Source of the DNA: Candidatus Halobonum tyrrellensis G22
GTDB lineage: Archaea > Halobacteriota > Halobacteria > Halobacteriales > Haloferacaceae
Length of the DNA stretch: 64,000 bases
Assembly (NCBI RefSeq): GCF_000495475.1
Contig: NZ_ASGZ01000005.1
Location: forward strand, 124,001-188,000
Reading direction: 5' to 3'
Within the stretch, counting starts at the first letter, position 1. The number at the start of each line of letters is the position of its first letter. The notes under the pieces are model-generated. The model did no database searches and was not told the DNA's origin. It saw only the letters and a program-made list of their open reading frames with translations. Below, one piece after another: positions 8,263 to 17,005 of this stretch. A program made the translations under genes and the position numbers.

Positions 8263-9389
8263 TCGCGACCACCCCCGAGACCGCCGAACCGGCCGGCTAT
8301 CCTGAACAGTTCCGGCGTCGCGACGAACAGGACGACGATGCCGACGATGCCGTCGATCAACTCGGCGGGCACGTCGAGCGTGAAGCCGATGTACTGCCCG
8401 CCGGCGTCGAGTCCGCCGAACAGCAGCCCCGCCGGTACGACGCCGAGCGGGTTGTTCGCCGCGAGCAGGCTGACCGCGATGGCGTCGAAGCCGAACCGGG
8501 GGAACGTCGCCGGGTCGGTGTAGTAGCCGAGGATCATGATCGCGAACAGCGCGCCGCAGACCCCCGCGATCATCCCCGAGAACGTCATCGTCGCCACGAC
8601 CATCCGTTTCGGGTCGACCCCCGAGTAGGCGGCCGCCGACTCCTGGTAGCCGCTCGTGACGAGGTCGTATCCGAACCCCGTCCGGGCCACGACGACGTAC
8701 ACGACGGCGACGGCGAGGAGCGCGACGCCGAGACCGATAACCGAGAAGGAACTGCTGCCGAACGCGAACGGCGGCAGCCCGACGTAGTCGGGGAACGACG
8801 GCGTGTTCGGCGACGACGTGCCCGGCGGGCGGAGGCTGCCGTCGATGAGGTAGAAGACGACGCCGTTGGCGATGAAGTTGAGCATGATCGTCGTGATGAC
8901 CTCGTTCGCGTCGGCGTACGCCTTCATCACGCCCGGGACCGCCGCGTACGCCCCGCCCGCGATCACGGCCGCGACGGTCCCGAACAGCATCAGGAGGACG
9001 CCACCGACGGTCCCGCGGGGGAGGTGCGGCGCGAGAAACAGTATCGTGAGCGTCGTGGCGAACCCGCCGACGACGAACTGCCCCTGCACGCCGATGTTGA
9101 ACACGCCCGCGCGGAACGCGACGGCGACGGCCACGCCCGCGAGCACGAGCATCGTCGACTGCCTGAGCGTGAACGCGACGTTCTGGAGGTTGCCGACCGC
9201 GCCGTACAGCAGCGCGCTCATGAACTCGACGGCGTCGTACCCCGACACCGCCACGACGACCGCCCCGAACGCCAGCGCGAGCGCCGTCGACGCGACCGCG
9301 ATGACGAACCGTTCGACCGCCGTCGCGTCGACCATCCGGTCGGCCGCGCGGTCGAGGGCCGCGCGCGCGCCGCCGGCGGTGCCGCTCAC
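8259..9389 (-). CDS. Nucleoside-type ABC transporter permease (NupP family)
   Basis: A 376-residue membrane protein with the related motif AFRAGVFNIGVQGQFVVGGF (about residues 92-111), typical of the second permease of BMP-dependent importers. About nine to ten hydrophobic helices are visible. The GTG start at 9389 overlaps the ATPase stop by 4 bp (GTGA) and the next permease overlaps its own stop in the same way. It pairs with the 355-residue permease to form the channel. Confidence 0.93.
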   Translation of the reverse strand: MSGTAGGARAALDRAADRMVDATAVERFVIAVASTALALAFGAVVVAVSGYDAVEFMSALLYGAVGNLQNVAFTLRQSTMLVLAGVAVAVAFRAGVFNIGVQGQFVVGGFATTLTILFLAPHLPRGTVGGVLLMLFGTVAAVIAGGAYAAVPGVMKAYADANEVITTIMLNFIANGVVFYLIDGSLRPPGTSSPNTPSFPDYVGLPPFAFGSSSFSVIGLGVALLAVAVVYVVVARTGFGYDLVTSGYQESAAAYSGVDPKRMVVATMTFSGMIAGVCGALFAIMILGYYTDPATFPRFGFDAIAVSLLAANNPLGVVPAGLLFGGLDAGGQYIGFTLDVPAELIDGIVGIVVLFVATPELFRIAGRFGGLGGGRE

Positions 9390-11098
9390 GGCTCGCCCTC
9401 CCCGTCGGTCTCGACCGCCCCGGGTTCGGTGTCCGACTCCGCTTCGGTCCCGCCGGACCCGGACGTCTCGCCGGCCATCATCAGCCCGAGTTGCTCCTCG
9501 GTCACGTCGTCGGGGTCGACCACGTCGACGAACTCCCCTTCGAACATCACCGCGGTGCGGTCCGAGAGCAGTTGGACCTCGTCGAGTTTCGACGAGACGA
9601 GCAGCACCGCCACCCCGGCGTCGCGCATCTCGCGGAGGCGGTCGTGGATGAACTCGATCGACCCGATGTCGACCCCGCGGGTCGGGTGGGAGGCGACGAG
9701 CAGCCGCGGCGCGCGTTCGAGTTCCCGCCCGACGATGAACTTCTGCTGGTTCCCCCCCGACAGCGACCGCGCCTCGGCCTCGCTATCGGCGGGTTGGACG
9801 TCGTACTCGTCGATGATCGCGTCGGCGTGCTCGCGGATGGCGCCCCAGTCGAGGAACCAGCCGTCCGCGTACGGTTCGATCGTCTGGTTACCCAGCGCGG
9901 CGTTGCGCACGAGGTCGTACTCGCCGACGATCCCGCGTTCCTGTCTGTCCTCGGGGACGTACGCGACCCCCGTCTCGATGCGCTCGCGCCGGCTCAGCCC
10001 GGCGATGTCGTCGCCGTCGAACTCGATGCCGCCGGACTCGGCCGCACGGAGCCCGGTGACCGCCTCGACGAGTTCCGACTGGCCGTTGCCCTCGACGCCG
10101 GCGACGCCGAACACCTCGCCCTCGCGGACGGTGAAGTCGACGCCGCGGACCTGTTCGAGCCCGCGGTCGTCGCGCACCCGGAGCGCCGAGACGCGGAGCG
10201 CCGGGTGGCCGGGCGCCGTCTCGCGCGGCCGGCGCTCGAACAGTACGTCGCGGCCGACCATCATCCGCGCCAGTTCGCCCCGCGTGGTCGCGTCCGCCTC
10301 GACGGTCCCGACCACCGCCCCGTCGCGGAGCACGGTCACGCGGTCTGCGACCTCCAGGGCCTCTTCGAGTTTGTGCGTGATGAACACGAGCGAGCGGCCC
10401 TGTTCGGTCAACTGGTTCATCACGTCGAACAGCGCCGTCACCTCGTTCGGCGTCAACACGGCGGTCGGTTCGTCCAAGATCAGCACGTCCGCGCCGCGGT
10501 AGAGGCTCTTGATGATCTCGACGCGCTGTTGGACGCCGACGCCGAGTTGCTCGACGCGCGTGTCGAGGTAGCGGTCGACGTCGAACCCGTACGTCGAACA
10601 GATCGACTCGATGTCAGCGCGGGCGCTCGCCTCGTCCACGAGGCCGCTCGCCGTCGGCTCGTGGCCGAGGACGACGTTCTGGGTGACGGTCATCGGGTCG
10701 ACCAACTGGAAGTGCTGGTGGATCATCCCGACGCCGGCGTCGATAGCGTCGCGGGGGGAGCCGAACCGGACGGGGTCGCCGTCGATCCTGACCTCGCCCT
10801 CGTCGGGCCGGTACAGCCCGTAGAGGACGCTCATCAGGGTCGTCTTGCCCGCGCCGTTCTCGCCGACGAGCGCGTGGACCGTGCCGCGTTCGACCGCCAT
10901 GTCGACCCCGTCGTTGGCGACCACGTCGCCGAACCGCTTGGTGATCCCGTCGAGTTCGACCGCGTACTCGGCGGCGTCTGTCGCGCCCTCGGACTCCCCG
11001 GGTGCGTCCGCGTTCGTCTCGGACGAGTTCGCCTTCGTCTCGGACGAGTTCGCGTTCGTCTCCGCCGCGTCCGCGTTCGTCTCGGTCGGCGGACTCAT
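9386..11098 (-). CDS. Nucleoside-type ABC transporter ATPase with two NBDs
   Basis: A 570-residue protein with two fused ABC ATPase domains, the RbsA/NupO arrangement. Domain 1 (about residues 45-275) has GENGAGKTT, a degenerate signature LGVGVQQRVEI and LILDEPTAVLTP. Domain 2 (about 295-540) has a degenerate P-loop GVEGNGQSE, LSGGNQQKFIVGRE and the Walker B region LLVASHPTRGVD. Such asymmetric sites are normal in this family. The first 40 residues are a low-complexity tract of repeated ETNA/ETKA units (about residues 6-32) and the tail is acidic; neither belongs to the catalytic core. It energises import through the two downstream permeases and overlaps the first of them. Confidence 0.94.
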   Translation of the reverse strand: MSPPTETNADAAETNANSSETKANSSETNADAPGESEGATDAAEYAVELDGITKRFGDVVANDGVDMAVERGTVHALVGENGAGKTTLMSVLYGLYRPDEGEVRIDGDPVRFGSPRDAIDAGVGMIHQHFQLVDPMTVTQNVVLGHEPTASGLVDEASARADIESICSTYGFDVDRYLDTRVEQLGVGVQQRVEIIKSLYRGADVLILDEPTAVLTPNEVTALFDVMNQLTEQGRSLVFITHKLEEALEVADRVTVLRDGAVVGTVEADATTRGELARMMVGRDVLFERRPRETAPGHPALRVSALRVRDDRGLEQVRGVDFTVREGEVFGVAGVEGNGQSELVEAVTGLRAAESGGIEFDGDDIAGLSRRERIETGVAYVPEDRQERGIVGEYDLVRNAALGNQTIEPYADGWFLDWGAIREHADAIIDEYDVQPADSEAEARSLSGGNQQKFIVGRELERAPRLLVASHPTRGVDIGSIEFIHDRLREMRDAGVAVLLVSSKLDEVQLLSDRTAVMFEGEFVDVVDPDDVTEEQLGLMMAGETSGSGGTEAESDTEPGAVETDGEGEP

Positions 11099-11140
11099 CG
11101 GCGCGCACCCGTCGCGGGGGACCAGCGTGCGCTCACGGGG

Positions 11141-12373
11141 TCAGTCCTGACAGCCGGAGGCGGTACACGGGACCGTGATCTCGCCGTCGATGATCGCCTC
11201 CTTGGTCTCCTGGAGGTTCTGCGTCACCTCGTCCGGTAGCTCCGGCCCGATGGCCTGCCCGAGGACGACGCTGACCGCGTCCTCCTCTAAGCCGACGACG
11301 TTCTGGCCCTGGACGCTCGACCAGTCGTCCTCGGCGACGGCGAGCGCCACCTCCCGGGTCCCCTCGTTGATGAGCTTCACCGCCGACGCCATGATCACGT
11401 CCTGGTAGTCGGGGAGCGTCGTCGACTGGTCGGCGTCGACGCCGATGGCGAACCGGTCGGCGTTCTGGGCCGCCTGGAAGACGCCCTGTCCGGCCGCCGC
11501 CGCGGCCTGATAGACGATGTCGGCGCCCGCGTCGTACTGGGAGCTCGCGATGTTGTTCGCCGTCTGGGTGTCGGTGTAGTTGCCGATGTACCCGACCCGT
11601 ACGTCGACGTCCTCGTTGACGTACTCCGCACCCGCGACGTACGCGCGCTCGAACGCGTTGATCAGCGCGCCGTCGACGCCGCCGACGAAGCCGACGGTCG
11701 CCGAGTCGGGCTCGGTCGCGTTGCCCTCGTGGCTGAACTCGCGGCTCGTCATGGTGCCGGCGACGACGCCCGCCTGGTAGGACATCTCGTGGTTCGCCCA
11801 CGTGTAGCCGGCGACGTTGGGCTGGTCGACGTAGTCGTTGATCAGCATCCAGTACTGGTCGGGGTAGTCGGCGGCGTTGCTCTCCAGCGCCTGGGTGTGC
11901 TGGTACCCGACCATCACGATCAGGTCGTAGTCGGGGTTCCCGCTCTCGGCCAGTCGCGACTGGACGGTCCCGTAGTTGGACTGGTTGGTCTCCTCGACCT
12001 CCTGAATCCGGACGTCGTACTCCTCGGCGGCGGTTTCGAGTCCCTCGAGCGCGAGGTCGTTGAACGCGCCGTCGCCGAACCCCGCGGGGCTGGAGACGAT
12101 GGCGACGTCGACCGTCTCGTCGCTCGCGGACCCCGTCGTCCCGTCGGTCTCCGTCGACTCGCCGTCGGTCGTGTCCGTCCCGTCTCCCTCGGTCGTCGTG
12201 TCCGTCCCGCCGCCGTCCGTCGTCGCTACGTCCCCGTCGTCGTCGCCGGTCAGACAGCCGGCTAGCGACCCGCCCGTCGCGAGGACGAGTCCGGACCGGA
12301 GGACGGCCCGTCGGTCGACGGCGGTCGTCCGGCCGTCAGTCCCGTCGCCACGGGCGTCGGTGTCTCGTGTCAT
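11141..12373 (-). CDS. BMP-family substrate-binding lipoprotein
   Basis: A 410-residue lipoprotein counted from the chosen ATG. A twin-arginine signal (DRRAVLRSG) leads to the lipobox GGSLAGC, so the mature protein is lipid-anchored outside the membrane. An acidic Thr/Gly/Asp linker follows, then the BMP (PnrA-like) fold: VDVAIVSSPAGFGDGAFNDLA, EVEETNQSNYGTVQSRLA and YQAAAAAGQGVFQAAQ, the segments that line the nucleoside pocket in this family. A second ATG lies six codons upstream. The later one is preferred because a TTTACATA box at 12400-12407 would put transcription start almost exactly there, giving a leaderless mRNA. First gene of the importer unit, 42 bp before the ATPase. Confidence 0.93.
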   Translation of the reverse strand: MTRDTDARGDGTDGRTTAVDRRAVLRSGLVLATGGSLAGCLTGDDDGDVATTDGGGTDTTTEGDGTDTTDGESTETDGTTGSASDETVDVAIVSSPAGFGDGAFNDLALEGLETAAEEYDVRIQEVEETNQSNYGTVQSRLAESGNPDYDLIVMVGYQHTQALESNAADYPDQYWMLINDYVDQPNVAGYTWANHEMSYQAGVVAGTMTSREFSHEGNATEPDSATVGFVGGVDGALINAFERAYVAGAEYVNEDVDVRVGYIGNYTDTQTANNIASSQYDAGADIVYQAAAAAGQGVFQAAQNADRFAIGVDADQSTTLPDYQDVIMASAVKLINEGTREVALAVAEDDWSSVQGQNVVGLEEDAVSVVLGQAIGPELPDEVTQNLQETKEAIIDGEITVPCTASGCQD

Positions 12374-12399
12374 GCCGTCCCTACTTGGCACCCAGTTCT

Positions 12400-12407
12400 A
12401 TGTAAAC
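12400..12407 (-). promoter_or_regulatory. TATA box of the nucleoside transporter operon
   Basis: TATGTAAA on the plus strand (TTTACATA on the minus strand) lies about 27 nt before the ATG at 12373, the normal haloarchaeal TATA-to-start distance for a leaderless transcript. It decides the start of the binding-protein gene. Confidence 0.55.
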
Positions 12408-12429
12408 ATTTGTGAAGAATACGCGCCGT

Positions 12430-12690
12430 CGGCGGGAGAACTGACCCACCCGTGGTTACGTGTTCGTACTGTTGTATTAATTATTATATTCTTTGCCCGA
12501 GTAGTTGGCGGTGTGTCGTGTCCTCGAACCGGACGGACGCGGGAGTCCGGCGGCGGGACGCGGCGGCGACTACCCGCTCCGTCCCGTCGACGGGACGGTG
12601 CGGACGGACGGCGAACGGGTACGTCTCGGGCCGACCGGCGGTCGGTGCTAGGCTAGGTGTCGCTCCCCGGAAGGGCCGCGGTAGCAGCGG
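12430..12690. other. Non-coding region with an AT-rich patch
   Basis: GC-rich non-coding DNA interrupted by one AT-rich patch (TATTAATTATTATATTC, about 12475-12491), the lowest-GC point between the divergent genes. It could be the promoter of the plus-strand DUF1080 gene; that mRNA would then have a leader of about 400 nt containing the G-rich repeats. Confidence 0.35.
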
Positions 12691-12890
12691 TGTGACGGTG
12701 TTGGCGGGCAGGGGTGCGGGCGGGCGGTGATGTTGGCGGGGCGGTGGTGCTGGCGGGGCGGTGGTGCTGGCGGGTGGGGTGCGGGCGGGCAGGGGTGCGG
12801 GCGGGCAGGGGTGCGGGCGGACGGTGATGTTGGCGGGGCGGTGATATTGGCGGGACGGTGGTGCTGGCGGGATGGTGGCGGTTGCGGTGC
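12691..12890 (+). repeat. G-rich tandem repeats upstream of the DUF1080 gene
   Basis: About 200 bp of short, imperfect tandem repeats with very strong strand asymmetry; the plus strand is nearly all G and T with little A. Two unit types alternate: about 17 bp of the form GTGNTGGCGGGGCGGTG (near 12727, 12744, 12761, 12823, 12840 and 12857) and about 16 bp of the form GGGTGCGGGCGGGCAG (near 12711, 12777, 12793 and 12809). Neither unit length is a multiple of three and the frame across it is not protein-like, so the array is non-coding. Runs of three to four G at short spacing could form G-quadruplexes in DNA or RNA. Confidence 0.85.
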
Positions 12891-12922
12891 CGATGGCGGT
12901 AACGGCGACGGTGGATCCAACC

Positions 12923-14671
12923 ATGAGTGACCGACAGAGAGCGGACGACGGGAGAACCGGCAGTCGAACGCGGTCGTTGAACCGGCGGGGCGTCCTCGCG
13001 GGTCTCGGCACCCTCGGACTCGGAGCGGCGTTCGCCGGGTCCGGCCGAGCGACCCCGGGACGCGCCGACCCCGAGGGCGGAGCGGTCAGCGCAGAGGTGG
13101 CGGACGAGTCGGAGTTCGTCTCGCTGTTCGACGGCGGGTCGCTCGCGGACTCGTACTGGCACCAGGTCAACGGCCAGGCGAACTACTCCGCGGAGGACGG
13201 CGTCATCGTCGGGTCGTCGGTGCCGGAGAGCCCGAACAGCTTCCTCACCCACTACAAGGTGTTCGACGACTTCGAGGTCCGGATGGAGGTCCACCTCGAC
13301 CAGGCGATGAACTCCGGGGTCCAGGTTCGCAGCAACCTGAGTCGGGAGAAGCCGGAGGTTCACGGCCCGCAAGTCGAGATCGAACTGTCGGGCGAGGGAA
13401 CCCAGCAGTTCCCCCCCGCGGAGTCGGGGTACGTCTACGGCGAGTCGCTAGACACCGGGTGGCTGAGCCAGGAGCGTCCCCCAACCGACGCGTTCGACAA
13501 CGACGGGTGGAACGACTATCGGATCCGGGTCGAGGGCGACACGATCCGGACGTGGATCAACGGTCGGGAGATCGAGACCCTCGACCTCGGCCAGTACGCC
13601 GACGTGCCGCACCTGGTCCCGATGGGCGTCCTCGGCTTACAGGTCCACGCCATCGACGCGGAGGGGTACACGGTCCGCTGGCGAAACGTCCGGATCAACG
13701 AACTCGACGCCGACGAGTGGACGCCGCTGTTCGACGGTCGGGGTACCGAAGGGTGGACGGGTCTCGCGGGCGAGGGCGACGTCGGCGTGTCGGACGACGT
13801 TCTCGAACTGCGCGGCGGCGAGTCGTTCTCGCTCCGTACCGAGGAGCGCTACGACGACTTCGTCTTCGAGACGTGGGTCGACGCCGACGCCGAGGGCGGA
13901 GTCCTGTTCCGGAACCCCGGCGAGGGCCGAGTCGACGGCTATCGAGTCGACGTCGACCCGACGGACGGGATGACCGGGAGTCTCTCCGACGCCGCCTCCG
14001 GAGAGTACCTGAAGGACACGTCGGGTGAAGCGGTGTCGGAGATGGCGTTCCACCCCGACCAGTGGAACTACCTGCGCGTTCTGGCCAACGGCGAGACGCT
14101 CCGAGTCTGGGTCAACGGGGTCACGACGGCGTGGCTCACCGACGGCGCCCACTCGTCGGGCTACCTCGGACTCCAGCATCTCGGCGGCGACGGCGCCCTC
14201 CGCTTCAGGGAGTTGTCGGTCAACCCGCTCGCGGGCGACGAGAGTCCCGTCGGCCCGCCGCCGGCGGTGCTCCCGTACCAGGTGGACCTCGTCGCCGGCG
14301 AACCGAACGAGGTCCTCGGCGAGAGCGAGGACGACTTCTACGGTCGGCAGGGGCGGCTGATCCAGTACGCCCACGGGAACGCCGACGGGGTGACGACCCG
14401 GGACACGTGGATCAACTCCCTCGACGCGGGGACGCGCGGCTGTGTCGACGCGGACCCGATCCAGGTGGACGACCGGACGGCGTCGGTGTCGGTCACGGTC
14501 GCCGACGGCTGTGAGCCAACCCTCTCGCTCGTCTCGTACACGCTCCCGGGCGGGGCGTTCTCCTTCGAGACGGCCGACGACCAGGAGTTGGTCGACGACG
14601 AGAGCGAGACGTTCGGTCCCGGCGACCACACCCTCGAAGTCGAACTCCCGGTCGGTCGGCCCGAGGAGTAA
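12923..14671 (+). CDS. Tat-exported protein with two DUF1080 (3-keto-glycoside hydrolase family) domains
   Basis: A 582-residue protein. The Tat signal NRRGVLAGLGTLGLGAAFAG lies at about residues 17-36. Two consecutive PF06439-like jelly-roll domains follow: FVSLFDGGSLADSYW (from about 70) to the first core ending near 265, and WTPLFDGRGTEGWTG (from about 270) ending near 440. Each has the family's opening 'LFDG', the 'F.DFE...E' strand and the 'W N.Y RI....G..I..W.NG' segment (domain 1: WNDYRIRVEGDTIRTWINGR). A third, unrecognised beta-rich domain fills the C-terminus. DUF1080 proteins cleave 3-keto-glycosides made by GMC-type glycoside 3-dehydrogenases; such a dehydrogenase pair is encoded at 21-23 kb. 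The ATG at 12923 is chosen because the Tat motif then sits close to the N-terminus. Substrate unknown. Confidence 0.85.
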   Translation: MSDRQRADDGRTGSRTRSLNRRGVLAGLGTLGLGAAFAGSGRATPGRADPEGGAVSAEVADESEFVSLFDGGSLADSYWHQVNGQANYSAEDGVIVGSSVPESPNSFLTHYKVFDDFEVRMEVHLDQAMNSGVQVRSNLSREKPEVHGPQVEIELSGEGTQQFPPAESGYVYGESLDTGWLSQERPPTDAFDNDGWNDYRIRVEGDTIRTWINGREIETLDLGQYADVPHLVPMGVLGLQVHAIDAEGYTVRWRNVRINELDADEWTPLFDGRGTEGWTGLAGEGDVGVSDDVLELRGGESFSLRTEERYDDFVFETWVDADAEGGVLFRNPGEGRVDGYRVDVDPTDGMTGSLSDAASGEYLKDTSGEAVSEMAFHPDQWNYLRVLANGETLRVWVNGVTTAWLTDGAHSSGYLGLQHLGGDGALRFRELSVNPLAGDESPVGPPPAVLPYQVDLVAGEPNEVLGESEDDFYGRQGRLIQYAHGNADGVTTRDTWINSLDAGTRGCVDADPIQVDDRTASVSVTVADGCEPTLSLVSYTLPGGAFSFETADDQELVDDESETFGPGDHTLEVELPVGRPEE

Positions 14672-14736
14672 CTCCCTCGGCGACGCGTCGGACCCTCTCG
14701 GCGACGCGACGGGTGCTCTCGACTGCCGACGGTTCC

Positions 14737-14763
14737 GGGGGCCCCCGGGGATGTCCGCAACTC
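14737..14763 (+). repeat. Origin repeat copy 1 (G/C string + GTCCGCAA)
   Basis: A GGGGGCCCCCGGGG string is followed by ATGTCCGCAACTC; the shared core GTCCGCAA is at 14753-14760. It has the same layout as the other copies flanking orc1/cdc6: a G/C string then GTCCGCAATT. Confidence 0.6.
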
Positions 14764-14937
14764 GACCGCGCTATCGTGCGTCACGATTCCGTGGTAGCCG
14801 ATCACGTGGGTGAAGTCTCGTGTGGCGTATTCTCGTGTGACTGGCTACTGCCGGAAGTGCGTCGGACGGGTTCCCCTCGTCCGGGTAACTCGCCCGTCAC
14901 GACGGCGGGTAGGTCACCGTCGGACCCCCGTGACCCG

Positions 14938-14961
14938 CCCCCCCGGGTGTGTCCGCAATTC
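14938..14961 (+). repeat. Origin repeat copy 2
   Basis: CCCCCCCGGGTGT followed by GTCCGCAATTC (core 14951-14960). It is followed at 14963-14976 by GCCGATCACGTGGG, which also occurs at 14797-14810 after copy 1, so the flanking unit is duplicated too. Confidence 0.62.
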
Positions 14962-15154
14962 TGCCGATCACGTGGGGGGAGGGTAGGGGATGTCCAGCGC
15001 GTGAGACAGCGGGATGAAACAGCAGACGGTCGGAGTAGAGCGACTAACGAGCCGATTTACGCCCGTTCCGAACCGATCGTGTCGTCCGTGCGACTGTCCT
15101 GTGTCGGCTCACGACCCGCGTTCGACGGGTGAGAGGCGAGTGGTTTCGGGGTAT

Positions 15155-15255
15155 ATAAGACGCGAAATTTCTACAGCGTGAGATGAGAATTCTGCATCTC
15201 GTATCGATCTACTCCTACCCTTACTACTACTAGTGGAAACAGTTTTGTTAGTAGT
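15155..15255. other. AT-rich stretch, candidate DNA unwinding element
   Basis: The lowest-GC part of the region upstream of orc1/cdc6. It contains GTATATAAG (about 15160), GAAATTTC, an inverted repeat GAGATG-9 nt-CATCTC (about 15180-15200), and CTAGTGGAAACAG (near 15229-15242), which resembles the core of the classical archaeal origin recognition box. It lies between origin repeat copies 2 and 3, where an unwinding element would be expected. Inferred from composition and position. Confidence 0.45.
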
Positions 15256-15261
15256 TAGTAC

Positions 15262-15275
15262 GGTGTCCGCAATCC
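15262..15275 (+). repeat. Origin repeat copy 3 (short)
   Basis: GGTGTCCGCAATCC: the GTCCGCAAT core (15265-15273) without the upstream G/C string. A GGGG stretch follows instead. Confidence 0.5.
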
Positions 15276-15342
15276 GGGGTGATTCCCCGAGTTCGAACGG
15301 AACCGACCGGGAGGACTCGTCTCGCCCCCACCCTCGGTTCGG

Positions 15343-15373
15343 GAATAATTGCGGACGCCCCCGGGCCCCCGGG
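15343..15373 (-). repeat. Origin repeat copy 4 (inverted)
   Basis: AATTGCGGAC (15347-15356) followed by GCCCCCGGGCCCCCGGG: the same element on the opposite strand, facing copies 1-3. Opposed elements around an AT-rich segment are the usual design of archaeal origins. Confidence 0.62.
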
Positions 15374-15410
15374 TGGGGAGGTGCCCGACACGCCGTTCGG
15401 GTAGATACCC

Positions 15411-15433
15411 GGAATTACGGACGTCCCGGGGGG
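15411..15433 (-). repeat. Origin repeat copy 5 (inverted, one mismatch)
   Basis: GGAATTACGGACGTCCCGGG and following Gs: the inverted core with one substitution (AATTACGGAC, 15413-15422) and the C/G string. It lies about 50 nt before the orc1/cdc6 TATA box, so initiator binding here could also affect orc transcription. Confidence 0.55.
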
Positions 15434-15477
15434 TGAAGAAGACGTGCCGGACGAGCCGGACATTCCGGACACGGGGG

Positions 15478-15483
15478 TTTATA
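15478..15483 (+). promoter_or_regulatory. TATA box of orc1/cdc6
   Basis: TTTATA centred about 28 nt before the ATG at 15509, consistent with a leaderless initiator mRNA and supporting that start codon. Confidence 0.55.
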
Positions 15484-15508
15484 CGAGTGGAGGTCACGAA
15501 CACGGGTA

Positions 15509-16876
15509 ATGGGGTCACCGTACTCGACCACCTCCGAGGTCTTCGCCGCGGGCGGGGAGGGGTATCTCAAGGAGGACCACACGCCGACGACCTTGCCCGA
15601 ACGGCGCGAGGAGATCCTCAAACTCCGCCGGGCGCTCAAGCCGGCAGCGCGCGGGGTCGGCGCGGAGAACGCGTTCCTCTCGGGGAAGGCGGGCCAGGGG
15701 AAGACCGCCGCAGCAAAGGCGGAACTGGGCGAACTGGAGTCGTTCGCGGCCGCCGAGGACCTCGAACTCACGGCCGTCCACTTCTCGTGTGAGGGTATCT
15801 CGTCGAGTTACACGCTGGCGTGCGGGCTGTGCGAGCGACTGTGTGACACCAACCCGAACGGCCACTCGATGCAGAAGGTGCTCGACCACCTCTGGCGGGC
15901 GATGAACGAGGTCGGCGGGACGATCATCGTCGTCCTCGATGAGATCGACAACCTCGGAACCGACGACAAGATCCTCTACTCGCTCCCGCGGGCGCGCGAT
16001 AAGGACTACGTCAACGACGACGTCTACCCGTCGATCATCGGCATCAGCAACGATCTCCAGTGGCGGGACAACCTCGACCCGGCCGCCAAGGACAGCCTCT
16101 ACGACGACTCCATCTTCTTCGCGCCCTACGACGCCAACGACCTCCGGGACATCCTCTCTCGGCGCGCCAGCAAGGCGTTCCGCGACACGAACCTCGTGTA
16201 CGAGGACGCCGAGGGGGAGGTCTTTACGGTTACCGTCGACCTTGACGGCGACGAGAACGACTCGCTCGACGCCGCGTTCGAATCGCGTTCCGTCGACCGA
16301 ACAGCCTGCTCGCTCGTCGGAATCGACTCCGCGGTCATCTCCGACGACGTGATCCCGATGTGTGCGGCGTACGCGGCCCAGGACAAGGGGAGCGCGCGAC
16401 AGGCGATCAAGTACCTCCGCAAAGCCGCGGCGATCGCGGAATCCGAGGACAGCGCCACCGTCGAGGGGAGACACGTCCGGCAGGCCAAAGACGAGTCCGA
16501 GCGGGAACTCATCATCGAGGGGATGGAGCAGTTGACCACGCAGGGGCACCTCGCGCTGGCCGCGGTCACGATCCTCGAGATGGCGAACGAGCCCGACCTG
16601 CGAACGCGGAAGGTGTACAACGTGTACAGGTCGCTCACGAACGACATCGACGCCGACCAACTCGCCCAGCGACGGATGCGGGACCACCTGGTCGAACTGG
16701 ACATGCTGAGCATCATCCGGGCGCGCAAGTCCGCCTCGGGATCCGTCGGCGGGGAGGCGTACACGTTCGAACTCCGCGTTGAGCCGTCGATGGCACTCGA
16801 CGTGCTGGAGGCAGTCTCCCGGTTCGACGGCGTGGACTTCAACACGATGACGAAGAACTGGCTCCGCGACCAGTAG
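15509..16876 (+). CDS. orc: Orc1/Cdc6-type replication initiator
   Basis: A 455-residue AAA+ initiator. Walker A is SGKAGQGKT (58-66), Walker B is VVLDEID (141-147), sensor 1 is GISN (178-181), sensor 2 is GSARQAIKYLR (294-304), and a winged helix occupies about residues 335-440 with DADQLAQRRMRDHLVELDML. Such proteins bind origin boxes beside their own gene and load the MCM helicase. The gene is flanked by at least seven copies of a GTCCGCAATT-type element, five upstream and two downstream, which supports an active cis origin. An odd point is a strongly acidic insertion at about residues 228-275 (LVYEDAEGEVF...DLDGDENDSLDAAFESR), between the lid helix that normally reads 'ADEAF..' and 'DDVIPMCAAYAAQ'. 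The family usually has only a short turn there. Confidence 0.95.
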   Translation: MGSPYSTTSEVFAAGGEGYLKEDHTPTTLPERREEILKLRRALKPAARGVGAENAFLSGKAGQGKTAAAKAELGELESFAAAEDLELTAVHFSCEGISSSYTLACGLCERLCDTNPNGHSMQKVLDHLWRAMNEVGGTIIVVLDEIDNLGTDDKILYSLPRARDKDYVNDDVYPSIIGISNDLQWRDNLDPAAKDSLYDDSIFFAPYDANDLRDILSRRASKAFRDTNLVYEDAEGEVFTVTVDLDGDENDSLDAAFESRSVDRTACSLVGIDSAVISDDVIPMCAAYAAQDKGSARQAIKYLRKAAAIAESEDSATVEGRHVRQAKDESERELIIEGMEQLTTQGHLALAAVTILEMANEPDLRTRKVYNVYRSLTNDIDADQLAQRRMRDHLVELDMLSIIRARKSASGSVGGEAYTFELRVEPSMALDVLEAVSRFDGVDFNTMTKNWLRDQ

Positions 16877-17005
16877 CCGGAGGACGCCGTCCACCGTTCC
16901 GCCACTCGGCAGCGGGAGGTCCGATCCCGCTCCGTCTCCCCCTCGTTCGTCGTATTGTGTTACTGAGTTATTTCGAGTCGTATCAGTATACGTATCTGTT
17001 CCCTA

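Noticed and set aside
12699-12890. G-rich repeat array considered as CRISPR
   Set aside because: Units are contiguous 16-17 bp without unique spacers and no cas genes are present.
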